Below, piece by piece: positions 6,793 to 13,709 of a stretch of DNA of 16,869 nt. The notes below the pieces were generated by a model. That model was not told where the DNA came from. It ran no database searches and worked only from the letters and a program-made list of their open reading frames with translations. Both the position numbers and the translations under genes were made by a program. The DNA is taken from contig CAZHGD010000160.1 in assembly GCA_964531735.1 (NCBI GenBank), positions 1-16,869 on the forward strand, read 5' to 3'. This DNA comes from CAZHGD01 sp964531735. Lineage in GTDB: Bacteria; Armatimonadota; UBA10988. The first letter of the stretch is position 1; each line of letters opens with the position of its first letter.

Positions 6793-8163
6793 TCAGCGCT
6801 TCGGCGCCAGCGTGGCCAGGCATTCCACATGCGTGGTCTGCGGGAACAGGTCGAACGGCTGCACGCGCTCGGTGGCGTAGCCCGCCGCGGCGAAGCGCTG
6901 GAGGTCGCGCGCCAGCGTCGCCGGGTCGCACGACACGTAGACCACGCGGCGCGGGCCGGCACCGGCCACCACCTGAATGACGCCCTTGCTGCACCCGCGG
7001 CGCGGCGGGTCGAGAATGACCAGGTCGGCCGAGCGGTCGCGCAGCGCGTGGGCCAGCTTCTGCTCGGCCTGGCCGTGGACCACGGTGACCTGGTCGAGCT
7101 GGTTGAACCGCGCGTTGGCGTTAGCATCGTGGATGGCGTTGCTGTCGATCTCCAGCAGCGTCACCGCGCCGACCTGGGCGGCGAGCGTCAGGCCGAAGGT
7201 GCCGATGCCGCCGTAGACGTCCACCAGGTGATCTTGCGCCCGTGGCTGCAGCGCCTCGCGCACCGCGGTGATCATCGGCTCGAGCAGGAACTCGTTGACC
7301 TGGAAGAAGACATCGGGCGAGACGCGCAGACTGAGCCCGCAGACCTTGTGGCGCGGGGCCCGGCCGATCAGTTCGCCCACCTCGCGGCCGCGGTCGTTCT
7401 GCGACGCGCGCGTGCGCGCCAGGTGGCGCAGGCCGGTCATCTGCGGCACTTCCTGCCGGTAGGCTTCGGCCCAGCGCACCTTCTCCGGCACCTCGCGCCG
7501 GCCGGTGGTGAGCAGCAGCCCGGCCTCGCGCGTGGTGGTGGAGTAGCGAATGCCCACCTCGCGCAAGAGCCCTTCGGCGGTCTGCTCGTCGTACACCGAC
7601 CAGCCGGTCTGACTGAGCCGCAGCGCGGTTTCCTCCAGCAGGCGGTTGACCTCGGGCAGCGCCAGGGGGCAGTCATCGACCGGCAGGAGCTGCTGCGGGT
7701 CGCGGCCGTGGTAGCAGAGCGTCACGTTGCCGCCGTCTCCGCGGCCGCAGACCAACTCGATCTTGTTGCGGTAGCCGTAGGGCACCGGTGACGGCACCGT
7801 GTCGGCCACCAGCGCCTCGTCGAGGTGCCCCAGCCGTCGGACGGCGTCGGCCACCATGCGCGTCTTGGCGGCCACCTGGGCCGGATAGTCCAGGTGCTGC
7901 AACTGGCAGCCGCCGCACTGCCCGTTGAGCGGGCACAGGGCCGGCACCCGCGCCGGCGAGGGCTGCTCGACATCGAGCAGCCGGGCCCGCGCGAAGCGGG
8001 CTTGTACCTGCGTCACCTCGACCTGCACGCGCTCGCCGGGGCAGACGTCGGACACGAACAGCGGGAACTGCTCGTGGCGGCCGACGCCGTCGCCGCCGAA
8101 GGCCAGGTTGTCGATGGTCACGGTCAGTTGGCGGCCGACCTCCAACGGTGCGGTCGAGCTCAT
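6793..8163 (-). CDS. rlmD: 23S rRNA (uracil-C5)-methyltransferase, RlmD/RumA type
   Basis: 456 aa with the full RumA architecture. A TRAM domain spans about 1-65. The 4Fe-4S ligands Cys77, Cys83, Cys86 and Cys165 have the same spacing as Cys74/80/83/162 of E. coli RlmD. The SAM site is DVYGGIGTFG (315-324), the DPPRRG motif starts at 385, Cys412 (VSCDP) is the nucleophile, and Glu447 (HVEC) is the catalytic base. It methylates a uracil at C5 in 23S rRNA, probably U1939; RlmC or TrmA-like specificity cannot be excluded from sequence alone. The ATG has GGAAGGA 8 nt upstream. It is second in the minus-strand run that begins with the deacetylase fusion gene (27-nt gap). Confidence 0.92.
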   Translation of the reverse strand: MSSTAPLEVGRQLTVTIDNLAFGGDGVGRHEQFPLFVSDVCPGERVQVEVTQVQARFARARLLDVEQPSPARVPALCPLNGQCGGCQLQHLDYPAQVAAKTRMVADAVRRLGHLDEALVADTVPSPVPYGYRNKIELVCGRGDGGNVTLCYHGRDPQQLLPVDDCPLALPEVNRLLEETALRLSQTGWSVYDEQTAEGLLREVGIRYSTTTREAGLLLTTGRREVPEKVRWAEAYRQEVPQMTGLRHLARTRASQNDRGREVGELIGRAPRHKVCGLSLRVSPDVFFQVNEFLLEPMITAVREALQPRAQDHLVDVYGGIGTFGLTLAAQVGAVTLLEIDSNAIHDANANARFNQLDQVTVVHGQAEQKLAHALRDRSADLVILDPPRRGCSKGVIQVVAGAGPRRVVYVSCDPATLARDLQRFAAAGYATERVQPFDLFPQTTHVECLATLAPKR

Positions 8164-8190
8164 GGTGTCAATCCTTCCGCGCGCGGACGG

Positions 8191-10218
8191 CTAGCGCCGT
8201 CGCCGCGTGTTTCGTCGTGGGCGCTCCGGCGACCCGTCACCGTCGGCGGCGCGCGGCCGGTCGACGTCCACCAGGCGGCTGTTCGGGGGCAGTTCGGCCG
8301 ACTGCGAGTCGTTCATCGCGGCCCTTACCTGGCCCTCGACGCGCCCGGCAGCCTGCCCCAGCGCCTGCGTCGCCGGTGAATCAGGGCGCGCCAGCAGTAG
8401 CATGTGCGGCACCGGTCGCGACGGCTTCTCGTCGGAGTGCCCGGTCACAAAGATGCTGCCGTTGTAGTAGAGGGAACTGCTGAAGCCCGAGTCCAACAAC
8501 GCCGCTTGCACGATGCCGAGTTTCTGGAGGCAACGGGCAATCGTCACCGAGCTCTGGCTGCTCGGCGAGGCGCCGATCACCGGGCGCCCTTTGTGGTCTA
8601 CACCGCAGAACGCTCGGCGGCGCGGGTCCTTGTGGTCGCGCGTGGACACCTGGTCCATGGCCTCGGCGTCCAGCGCCTGGCCGTCGCGCACCAGCCAGCC
8701 GCCGCCCACGAAGGCGTCGGTGACGCCCGGCAGCGCCTGGTCGAGGCCGAGTTGCGAATTGTGCCGCGCGGGATCGAACGGCACGAACCGCAGATCCGTG
8801 CGCGAGATCAGCACCAGCGGCCGGCCTCTCAGCCGGTCGTTGTCATGGGCGTTGCCCGCCACGAACCGGCCGTAGGCCACCAGCGCCTGCGGCTCGGCGA
8901 TGGTCTTGCGCCGCCACAGCTCTTCGTTGCGCGTGGTCGTCCACTGGCTCATCACCGGGCCCAGCATGGCATTGCTGACGTCGCGGAGATGCGCCATCTG
9001 GAAGAACCCGCCGTTGATGCCGGCCGGCGCTTTGGCCAGCCGGGCCACGTCGGGCACGCCGTAACGGAAATCGGCATGGACCGAGGTCAGCCGGCCGCCG
9101 GTGACCCAGCAAAGCGGCACCCGCAGCTTGCCCAGCCGCAGCACGTCGCGGTGGAACAGCACCGGCTGCGCCTGATCACCTTTGGTGGGCGCGCCGGCCT
9201 GCGGCTCGCGGCTGACCGGCAGCTTGCAGGACGCCTTCTCCAAGGCCAGGGCCAGCTTCTGGCACGGATAGCGGTTGACCTCCATCGGGCCGGGCGACTG
9301 CGCCGAGCCGCCGGCGCTCATGGTGAACCCGGCCACGAAACCGGCCGCCTTGGCCGCGTCGATGACGCGCGGGTCGCGGTCGCCGCTGGGGTAGCAAAGG
9401 AACTGGATCGGCGTGTCGAGTTGCTGTTGCAGCGTGTCGCGGCACTTGGTGATCTCGTTGGCCAGCTCGCTGTCGGAGCACTTAGTCAGCTCCGGGTGCG
9501 TGACGGTGTGGGCCTGGAACTCGAACAACCCGGTGGCCTTCATCTCGCGCATCTGGTCCCAGGTCATGTGGTCCTTGCCGGTCTTGCGACCGACCGTCGA
9601 GGTGGTGATGAAGAAGACCGCCGGCCAACGGCGCTTCTTCAGCCGCGGGTAGATGAGCTGGTAGACGCTGGCGTAGCCATCGTCGAAAGTGAGCAACACC
9701 GGTCGCGCCGGCAGGCCCTCGCCGCGCGTCAGGTAGGCCCACCACTGCGCCAACGAGATCGGCGTCACGCCGCGCTCCTCGATAGCCGCCAGGTCGCGGT
9801 CGAACTCGGTGGTGGTGGCGTCGAACCAGACGCCCTTCTGGCCGTCGACCACGTCGTGGTACATCAGGATCGGCACGAAGGCCTGTTGCGCGCGGGCGTG
9901 GATCGGCAGCGGCTCGAGGCGCTGCGGCTTGGCCGGTGCCGCCGGACTACTGGTGGCCGCACCGGGCGAAGGCGTGGTGGCGCTCGACGCGCCGCTGGTG
10001 TCGGCGGGGGCGGGCCGTTCGGCGGGCCAACCGAGGCCGGGCAACCGCAGGCCCAGGCGCTCGGCCAACGGACTGCGCCCGTTCACCGGCACGATCAGGC
10101 CCAGCGCCACGCCGCACGCGGTGGCCACCAGCAACGCGAGCACCGCCCGCCACGGTGCGGCGTGGGGCGGACGCGCGGCGGTCTGGGTGGTCGGCGGCTC
10201 GGGCTGTTCCCCGCTCAC
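8191..10218 (-). CDS. membrane-anchored NodB polysaccharide deacetylase fused to a phosphodiester glycosidase (NAGPA/DUF2233) domain
   Basis: 675 aa. One membrane anchor (about 23-45) is followed by a Pro/Ser/Thr/Ala-rich linker (65-105). The CE4/NodB domain (about 112-335) has ILMYHD at 117-121, TFDDG with Asp179/Asp180, and the metal-binding HxxxH pair His237/His241. A second domain (about 350-612) matches the N-acetylglucosamine-1-phosphodiester alpha-N-acetylglucosaminidase fold: GINGGFF at 400-406, RRAFCGVDHKGR near 534-545, and LLDSGFSSSL (574-583), where family members often have DGGGSS. A disordered Arg-rich tail ends the protein. It probably acts on N-acetylated, phosphate-linked cell-envelope glycans outside the membrane. 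The start is GTG with GGAG 6 nt upstream. It is first in the operon ahead of rlmD. Confidence 0.86.
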   Translation of the reverse strand: MSGEQPEPPTTQTAARPPHAAPWRAVLALLVATACGVALGLIVPVNGRSPLAERLGLRLPGLGWPAERPAPADTSGASSATTPSPGAATSSPAAPAKPQRLEPLPIHARAQQAFVPILMYHDVVDGQKGVWFDATTTEFDRDLAAIEERGVTPISLAQWWAYLTRGEGLPARPVLLTFDDGYASVYQLIYPRLKKRRWPAVFFITTSTVGRKTGKDHMTWDQMREMKATGLFEFQAHTVTHPELTKCSDSELANEITKCRDTLQQQLDTPIQFLCYPSGDRDPRVIDAAKAAGFVAGFTMSAGGSAQSPGPMEVNRYPCQKLALALEKASCKLPVSREPQAGAPTKGDQAQPVLFHRDVLRLGKLRVPLCWVTGGRLTSVHADFRYGVPDVARLAKAPAGINGGFFQMAHLRDVSNAMLGPVMSQWTTTRNEELWRRKTIAEPQALVAYGRFVAGNAHDNDRLRGRPLVLISRTDLRFVPFDPARHNSQLGLDQALPGVTDAFVGGGWLVRDGQALDAEAMDQVSTRDHKDPRRRAFCGVDHKGRPVIGASPSSQSSVTIARCLQKLGIVQAALLDSGFSSSLYYNGSIFVTGHSDEKPSRPVPHMLLLARPDSPATQALGQAAGRVEGQVRAAMNDSQSAELPPNSRLVDVDRPRAADGDGSPERPRRNTRRRR

Positions 10219-10263
10219 AACGGTCTCCGGGCTCGGCGGCGGTAGGGTGATGGGCTGTCCTTA

Positions 10264-10291
10264 AGCATACACCAGCCCCGCCCAGTCGCAA
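10264..10291 (-). promoter_or_regulatory. candidate sigma70 promoter for the deacetylase-rlmD operon
   Basis: On the minus strand TTGCGA (10291-10286) and TATGCT (10269-10264) are 16 nt apart, with the predicted start about 40 nt before the GTG at 10218. It lies in the 166-bp divergent gap between the deacetylase gene and glmL. No equally clear plus-strand promoter for glmL is visible in 10219-10384. Confidence 0.4.
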
Positions 10292-10384
10292 ACGTCAGGC
10301 GACGACTCCGCGGCCGGCCGCCGCGCGCGGGAAGGAGCCCGCCCGGCCGCGCGGAATCGCCGATCGGCCCGAGGCAACCATTCC

Positions 10385-12163
10385 ATGACGCGCACGATAC
10401 TGGCCACCGATTGCGGTAGCACCACCACCAAGGCCATCCTCATCGAGCACCGCGAGGACGGCTACCACTTGGTCTGCCGCGGTGAATCGCCGACCACGGT
10501 CGAAGCGCCGTTCGACGACGTGACCGTCGGCGTCATCACCGCCACCCGTGAGGTCGAGGAGCTGTCCGGTCGCACGCTGGTGCGCGATGACCGCCTGATC
10601 GTGCCGGCCGAAACGGACACCGTCGGCGTCGACCTGTACCTGTCCACGTCGAGCGCCGGCGGCGGCCTGCAGATGACCGTGGCCGGCGTGGTGGCCAAGA
10701 TCACCGCCGAGAGCGCCGAACGCGCGGCGCTGGGCGCCGGCGCCATCGTCATGGACGTGGTCAGCATCGACGACGGACGCGCCGAGCACGAGCGTATCGA
10801 GCAACTGCGGCGCCTGCGGCCGGACATGGTTCTGCTGGCCGGTGGTACCGATGGCGGGCAGAGCGACAACGTCATCGAACTGGCCGAGTTCCTGCTGGCC
10901 GCCGACCCGCATCCACGCCTCGGTGGCGGCTATCGACTGCCCGTCATCTTCGCCGGCAACCGGGCCATCCGCGAGGACATCGAGCGCATTCTGAGCGGCG
11001 CCATGGACCTGCGCATCGTGGACAACATCCGGCCGACGCCCGAACAGGAGAACCTCGGTCCCTCGCGCGAGGCCATCCATGAGCTGTTCCTCGAACACGT
11101 CATGGAGCACGCGCCCGGCTACCCGAAGCTGAAGTCGTGGACCTCGGCGGACCTGCTGTCCACGCCGAACGCCGTCGGCATGTTGGTGCAGGCGGTGGCC
11201 ACCGAGCGCGACTGCAACGTGCTCGCGGTGGACATCGGCGGCGCCACCACCGACGTGTTCAGCGTCTTCGACGGCAACTTCACGCGCACGGTCAGCGCCA
11301 ACCTGGGCATGAGCTACAGCATCTGCAACGTGCTGGCGCTGGCCGGCACCGCCAACGTGCTGCGCTGGGTGGCCGCCGACTACGACCCCGACGAACTGCG
11401 CAATCAGTTGCGCAACAAGATGATCCGGCCGACCACCATCCCGCAGACGCTGCGCGGCCTGGCGGTGGAGCAGGCGCTGGCCCGCGAGGCACTGCGGCTG
11501 GCGCTGGCGCACCACAGCGACTTGGCGCGGTCGCTGCGCGGCACGCGGCAGGAGACCAACATCAGCCGCGCGCTGGACCAGGCCGGCAGTGGCTCGCTGG
11601 TGGACATGATGGCGCTCGACCTGGTCATCGGTTCGGGCGGCGTCCTGTCGCACGCCCCGCGGCGCGCCGAAGCCGCGCTGATGCTGCTGGACGCGTTCCA
11701 GCCCGAGGGTGTCACCGAACTGGCCGTCGACAGCATCTTCATGATGCCGCAACTGGGCGTGCTGAGCACGGTGCTGCCCGAGGCGGCCACCGAGGTGTTC
11801 AACCGCGACTGCCTGGTGCCGCTGGGCACCGCGGTCGCGCCGCGCGGCGACGTGCGCGAAGGCGTCTTGGCCACCATCTCGGCCACCGGCGGCCTGACGC
11901 TGGACGCCCACCCGCTGACCGCGGGCCAGCTCACCCGCTGCGACCTGCCGGCGGGCGCCACGGCCGAACTGACCATCACGCCGGCCCGCGGCGTCGACGT
12001 CGGCGCGGGTCCGGGTCATGGGGTCACGCGAACGGTTAAGGGCGGCCTGGTCGGCCTGATCCTCGACGGCCGCGGCCGACCGTTGGTCCTACCGGTCGAG
12101 CCGTCCGCGCGCGTGGCGGCGCTGACCGCGTGGGCCGCGGCACTGTCGATCCCGGTGCCGTAG
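10385..12163 (+). CDS. glmL: GlmL/MutL-family protein (glutamate mutase accessory type)
   Basis: 592 aa ASKHA-fold protein of the MutL family encoded with B12-dependent glutamate mutase (not the mismatch-repair MutL). It has the phosphate-1 loop DCGSTTTK at 9-16, phosphate-2 VDIGGATTDVF at 282-292, LLAGGTDGG at 150-158, and the C-terminal GGLVGLILDGRGRP signature (553-566). Relatives are thought to be ATP-dependent reactivating chaperones for adenosylcobalamin or other radical enzymes. No mutase subunits (GlmS/GlmE) are in the window, so its client is unknown. GAGG lies 10 nt before the ATG. It is divergent from the deacetylase operon and converges on the serine hydrolase gene, with only 31 nt between stops and no visible terminator. 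Residues 543-575 are duplicated downstream. Confidence 0.9.
   Translation: MTRTILATDCGSTTTKAILIEHREDGYHLVCRGESPTTVEAPFDDVTVGVITATREVEELSGRTLVRDDRLIVPAETDTVGVDLYLSTSSAGGGLQMTVAGVVAKITAESAERAALGAGAIVMDVVSIDDGRAEHERIEQLRRLRPDMVLLAGGTDGGQSDNVIELAEFLLAADPHPRLGGGYRLPVIFAGNRAIREDIERILSGAMDLRIVDNIRPTPEQENLGPSREAIHELFLEHVMEHAPGYPKLKSWTSADLLSTPNAVGMLVQAVATERDCNVLAVDIGGATTDVFSVFDGNFTRTVSANLGMSYSICNVLALAGTANVLRWVAADYDPDELRNQLRNKMIRPTTIPQTLRGLAVEQALAREALRLALAHHSDLARSLRGTRQETNISRALDQAGSGSLVDMMALDLVIGSGGVLSHAPRRAEAALMLLDAFQPEGVTELAVDSIFMMPQLGVLSTVLPEAATEVFNRDCLVPLGTAVAPRGDVREGVLATISATGGLTLDAHPLTAGQLTRCDLPAGATAELTITPARGVDVGAGPGHGVTRTVKGGLVGLILDGRGRPLVLPVEPSARVAALTAWAAALSIPVP
12011..12108 (+). repeat. 98-bp direct repeat, copy A (inside glmL 3' end)
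   Basis: This segment encodes glmL residues 543-575. It matches 13546-13643 at 91 of 98 positions in the same orientation, with a 40-bp exact core (12043-12082 against 13578-13617). Outside this interval the two loci show no clear similarity. Confidence 0.9.
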
Positions 12164-12194
12164 AGGGCGGGGTGGGGTGGCCAGGGTGCGGTCG

Positions 12195-13478
12195 TCAGGC
12201 CTGGTAGCGGGCCAACACGCGGTTGATGTCATCGACCGGCGACACGTACGGCAGCCGCTCATCCTTCAGTGTGACGCCGTTGAAGAGCACTACCCAGTTG
12301 CAGAGCGACCAGCGGCGCTGGTTGAAGTGCGCCACGCTGCCCGGCATACCGCCGTCGCCAATGCACCCGCCGTTGTCGTTCCAGCGAGCCAGTTGCCTGG
12401 TCCGGCGATCGAGCAGGGGCCGCGCCTCGTTGGCGTACCAGTAGTCGAGGTAGCGGCAGAAGGCCGGCGCGGAAGTCGCCAGTTGCATGCACGCATCGAA
12501 GTTCCACCCGCCGCCGTCTGCCGCCGGGAGCTCGGCTCCCTGGTCTTCGGCAAACGGGCTAGGGCCGCGCTCGCGGCAGTGGTATTCCGGCTCGCGCGGA
12601 CTCCGCTCGGCTCGCCGGGCGCGCGCGATGATCACGTCGTCGCTGGCCGCCTGGGCCGGCGCGAACACGTTCGCGGCGACGAAGTCGCGGTAGTTGCCGC
12701 TCAGCTTGTCGATGAACAGCTTGATGATCCCGTGGGCTGCGTTGGAGTACTCCTGTGGACCCGCACCGGGGCGTTGGCGAGGCCGGCGGGCGTAGATACA
12801 CCGTGCGACGTCCCACATCGTGGGCAGTGAAGCGAGTCCGAGCTCCGCCATCGTGCCGTGGAGTGTGTCGACCGGCTCGATGTACGAGCGACCTTCCATC
12901 AGGTGCTCAAGCGTGACTTCGTAGATCCACGGGTCGGGCGCCAGGCCGCGCGGTGGAGCCAGACCCCACTCGTCTTGCAGGGCGCGGAAGACAGGCAGGG
13001 CCCTGCTGACCTCCGTTCCGCTCCGGGGCAGCCGGTAGACTTGGCGCCGCCACTTGGCATCGCAGATGAGCTTGATGGCCGTCTCGTTGATGGCCTTGTC
13101 GAGGCTGGCCAAGCGCATGATGGCATCTGGGCTGGTCGGCACAGTGCGGGCGCCATCCATCCATCCGTAGCCTCGCCGCACGTAGAAGCGCCCGCGCCAG
13201 GACACGGCCAGCGTGGCGGAAGTGATCTGGAACCGTTCCATGCGGTCGAGGACGATGGCGTCGAGGCACGCCAACTCGCGGCAGGTTTGGCCCGTGATCG
13301 GCAGGGCCGTGGCTTCGGATGGCGGCGCCGCCGCAGCGGCCCGGCAGAGCAGGTGGTGGGCCGCCAGGCTGGTGGTGGCGCCTCGCGCGAGCGTGTGCAG
13401 GAGCTGCGCGATGGCTTCACGCCGGTTCAGCAATGGTGGGTCCGCACTTGCCGCCCGATGGGCTGGTCGCTCTGGCAT
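12195..13478 (-). CDS. beta-lactamase-fold serine hydrolase (class C/PBP4-like), Tat-type leader
   Basis: 427 aa. The leader has a twin-arginine-like NRREA (18-22) followed by an Ala/Leu-rich segment to about 52, so periplasmic export is likely. The class C beta-lactamase/esterase family motifs are Ser125-x-x-Lys128 (ASLDK) and Tyr244-Ser-Asn (EYSN). The third motif, usually HxG or KTG, appears as Asp375-Gly-Gly in GDGGMPG, so activity may be altered. Residues about 285-322 are Arg/Glu/Pro-rich and look like a low-complexity insertion containing hairpin-forming DNA. It may be a peptidase, esterase or a non-catalytic relative; the substrate is unknown. The ATG has AGGTGA 7 nt upstream. The gene lies between the two copies of the 98-bp repeat, 231 nt downstream of the mosaic transglutaminase gene on the same strand. 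Confidence 0.72.
   Translation of the reverse strand: MPERPAHRAASADPPLLNRREAIAQLLHTLARGATTSLAAHHLLCRAAAAAPPSEATALPITGQTCRELACLDAIVLDRMERFQITSATLAVSWRGRFYVRRGYGWMDGARTVPTSPDAIMRLASLDKAINETAIKLICDAKWRRQVYRLPRSGTEVSRALPVFRALQDEWGLAPPRGLAPDPWIYEVTLEHLMEGRSYIEPVDTLHGTMAELGLASLPTMWDVARCIYARRPRQRPGAGPQEYSNAAHGIIKLFIDKLSGNYRDFVAANVFAPAQAASDDVIIARARRAERSPREPEYHCRERGPSPFAEDQGAELPAADGGGWNFDACMQLATSAPAFCRYLDYWYANEARPLLDRRTRQLARWNDNGGCIGDGGMPGSVAHFNQRRWSLCNWVVLFNGVTLKDERLPYVSPVDDINRVLARYQA
12526..12540. repeat. REP-like hairpin inside the serine hydrolase gene
   Basis: A perfect 6-bp stem, GGGAGC/GCTCCC with a TCG loop, lies in-frame in the low-complexity part of the coding region. A second small hairpin (GCCGC/GCGGC) follows about 25 nt on. 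It may be an exapted REP element; chance in GC-rich DNA is possible. Confidence 0.3.
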
Positions 13479-13545
13479 GTCTGCTCACCTGGTCTTCCGG
13501 CACCATATCACGAGGCTGTCGCAGTTGGGCGGCGTGACGGGCTGG

Positions 13546-13643
13546 CCGGGTCATGTGGTCACGCGAACGGTCAAGGTCGGCCTGGTCGGCCTGATCCTCG
13601 ACGGCCGCGGCCGACCGCTGGTCTTGCCGGTCGAGACGTCCGC
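13546..13643 (+). repeat. 98-bp direct repeat, copy B (displaced glmL fragment)
   Basis: This copy lies in the 231-bp gap between the serine hydrolase start and the end of the mosaic gene. Its glmL frame is open but it has no start codon, ribosome-binding site or glmL stop, so it is a non-functional fragment. Of its 7 differences from copy A, 4 are synonymous in the glmL frame (one Val and two Leu codons) and 3 change residues (Gly to Val twice, Pro to Thr). That mix suggests it came from a diverged coding copy. Confidence 0.9.
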
Positions 13644-13651
13644 CGTGGAGT

Positions 13652-13668
13652 GCGGCGCCCAGCGCCGC
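13652..13668 (-). terminator. GC-rich hairpin downstream of the mosaic gene
   Basis: A perfect 7-bp stem, GCGGCGC/GCGCCGC with a CCA loop, lies 41 nt past the minus-strand stop at 13710. No T-run follows. It could end or stabilise that transcript. Confidence 0.3.
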
Positions 13669-13709
13669 GATGAACGGCGTCCGGCCGTGGGGCAGGGAAG
13701 CTGGCCTGC

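Noticed and set aside
8404..10245. A 613-codon plus-strand open frame
   Set aside because: It lies wholly opposite the deacetylase/phosphodiester glycosidase gene, whose catalytic motifs are evident.
10295..12019. A 574-codon minus-strand open frame
   Set aside because: It is antisense to glmL, which has intact ATP-binding loops and family signature; the antisense product has no recognisable features.
12164..12194. Possible bidirectional terminator between glmL and the serine hydrolase gene
   Set aside because: The 31-bp gap is G-rich but shows no inverted repeat of useful length.
7..12411. A 15-bp exact match, CTGGTCCGGCGATCG, at 7-21 and 12397-12411
   Set aside because: A single short match with no extension in GC-rich DNA, one copy inside a coding region; chance is a sufficient explanation.
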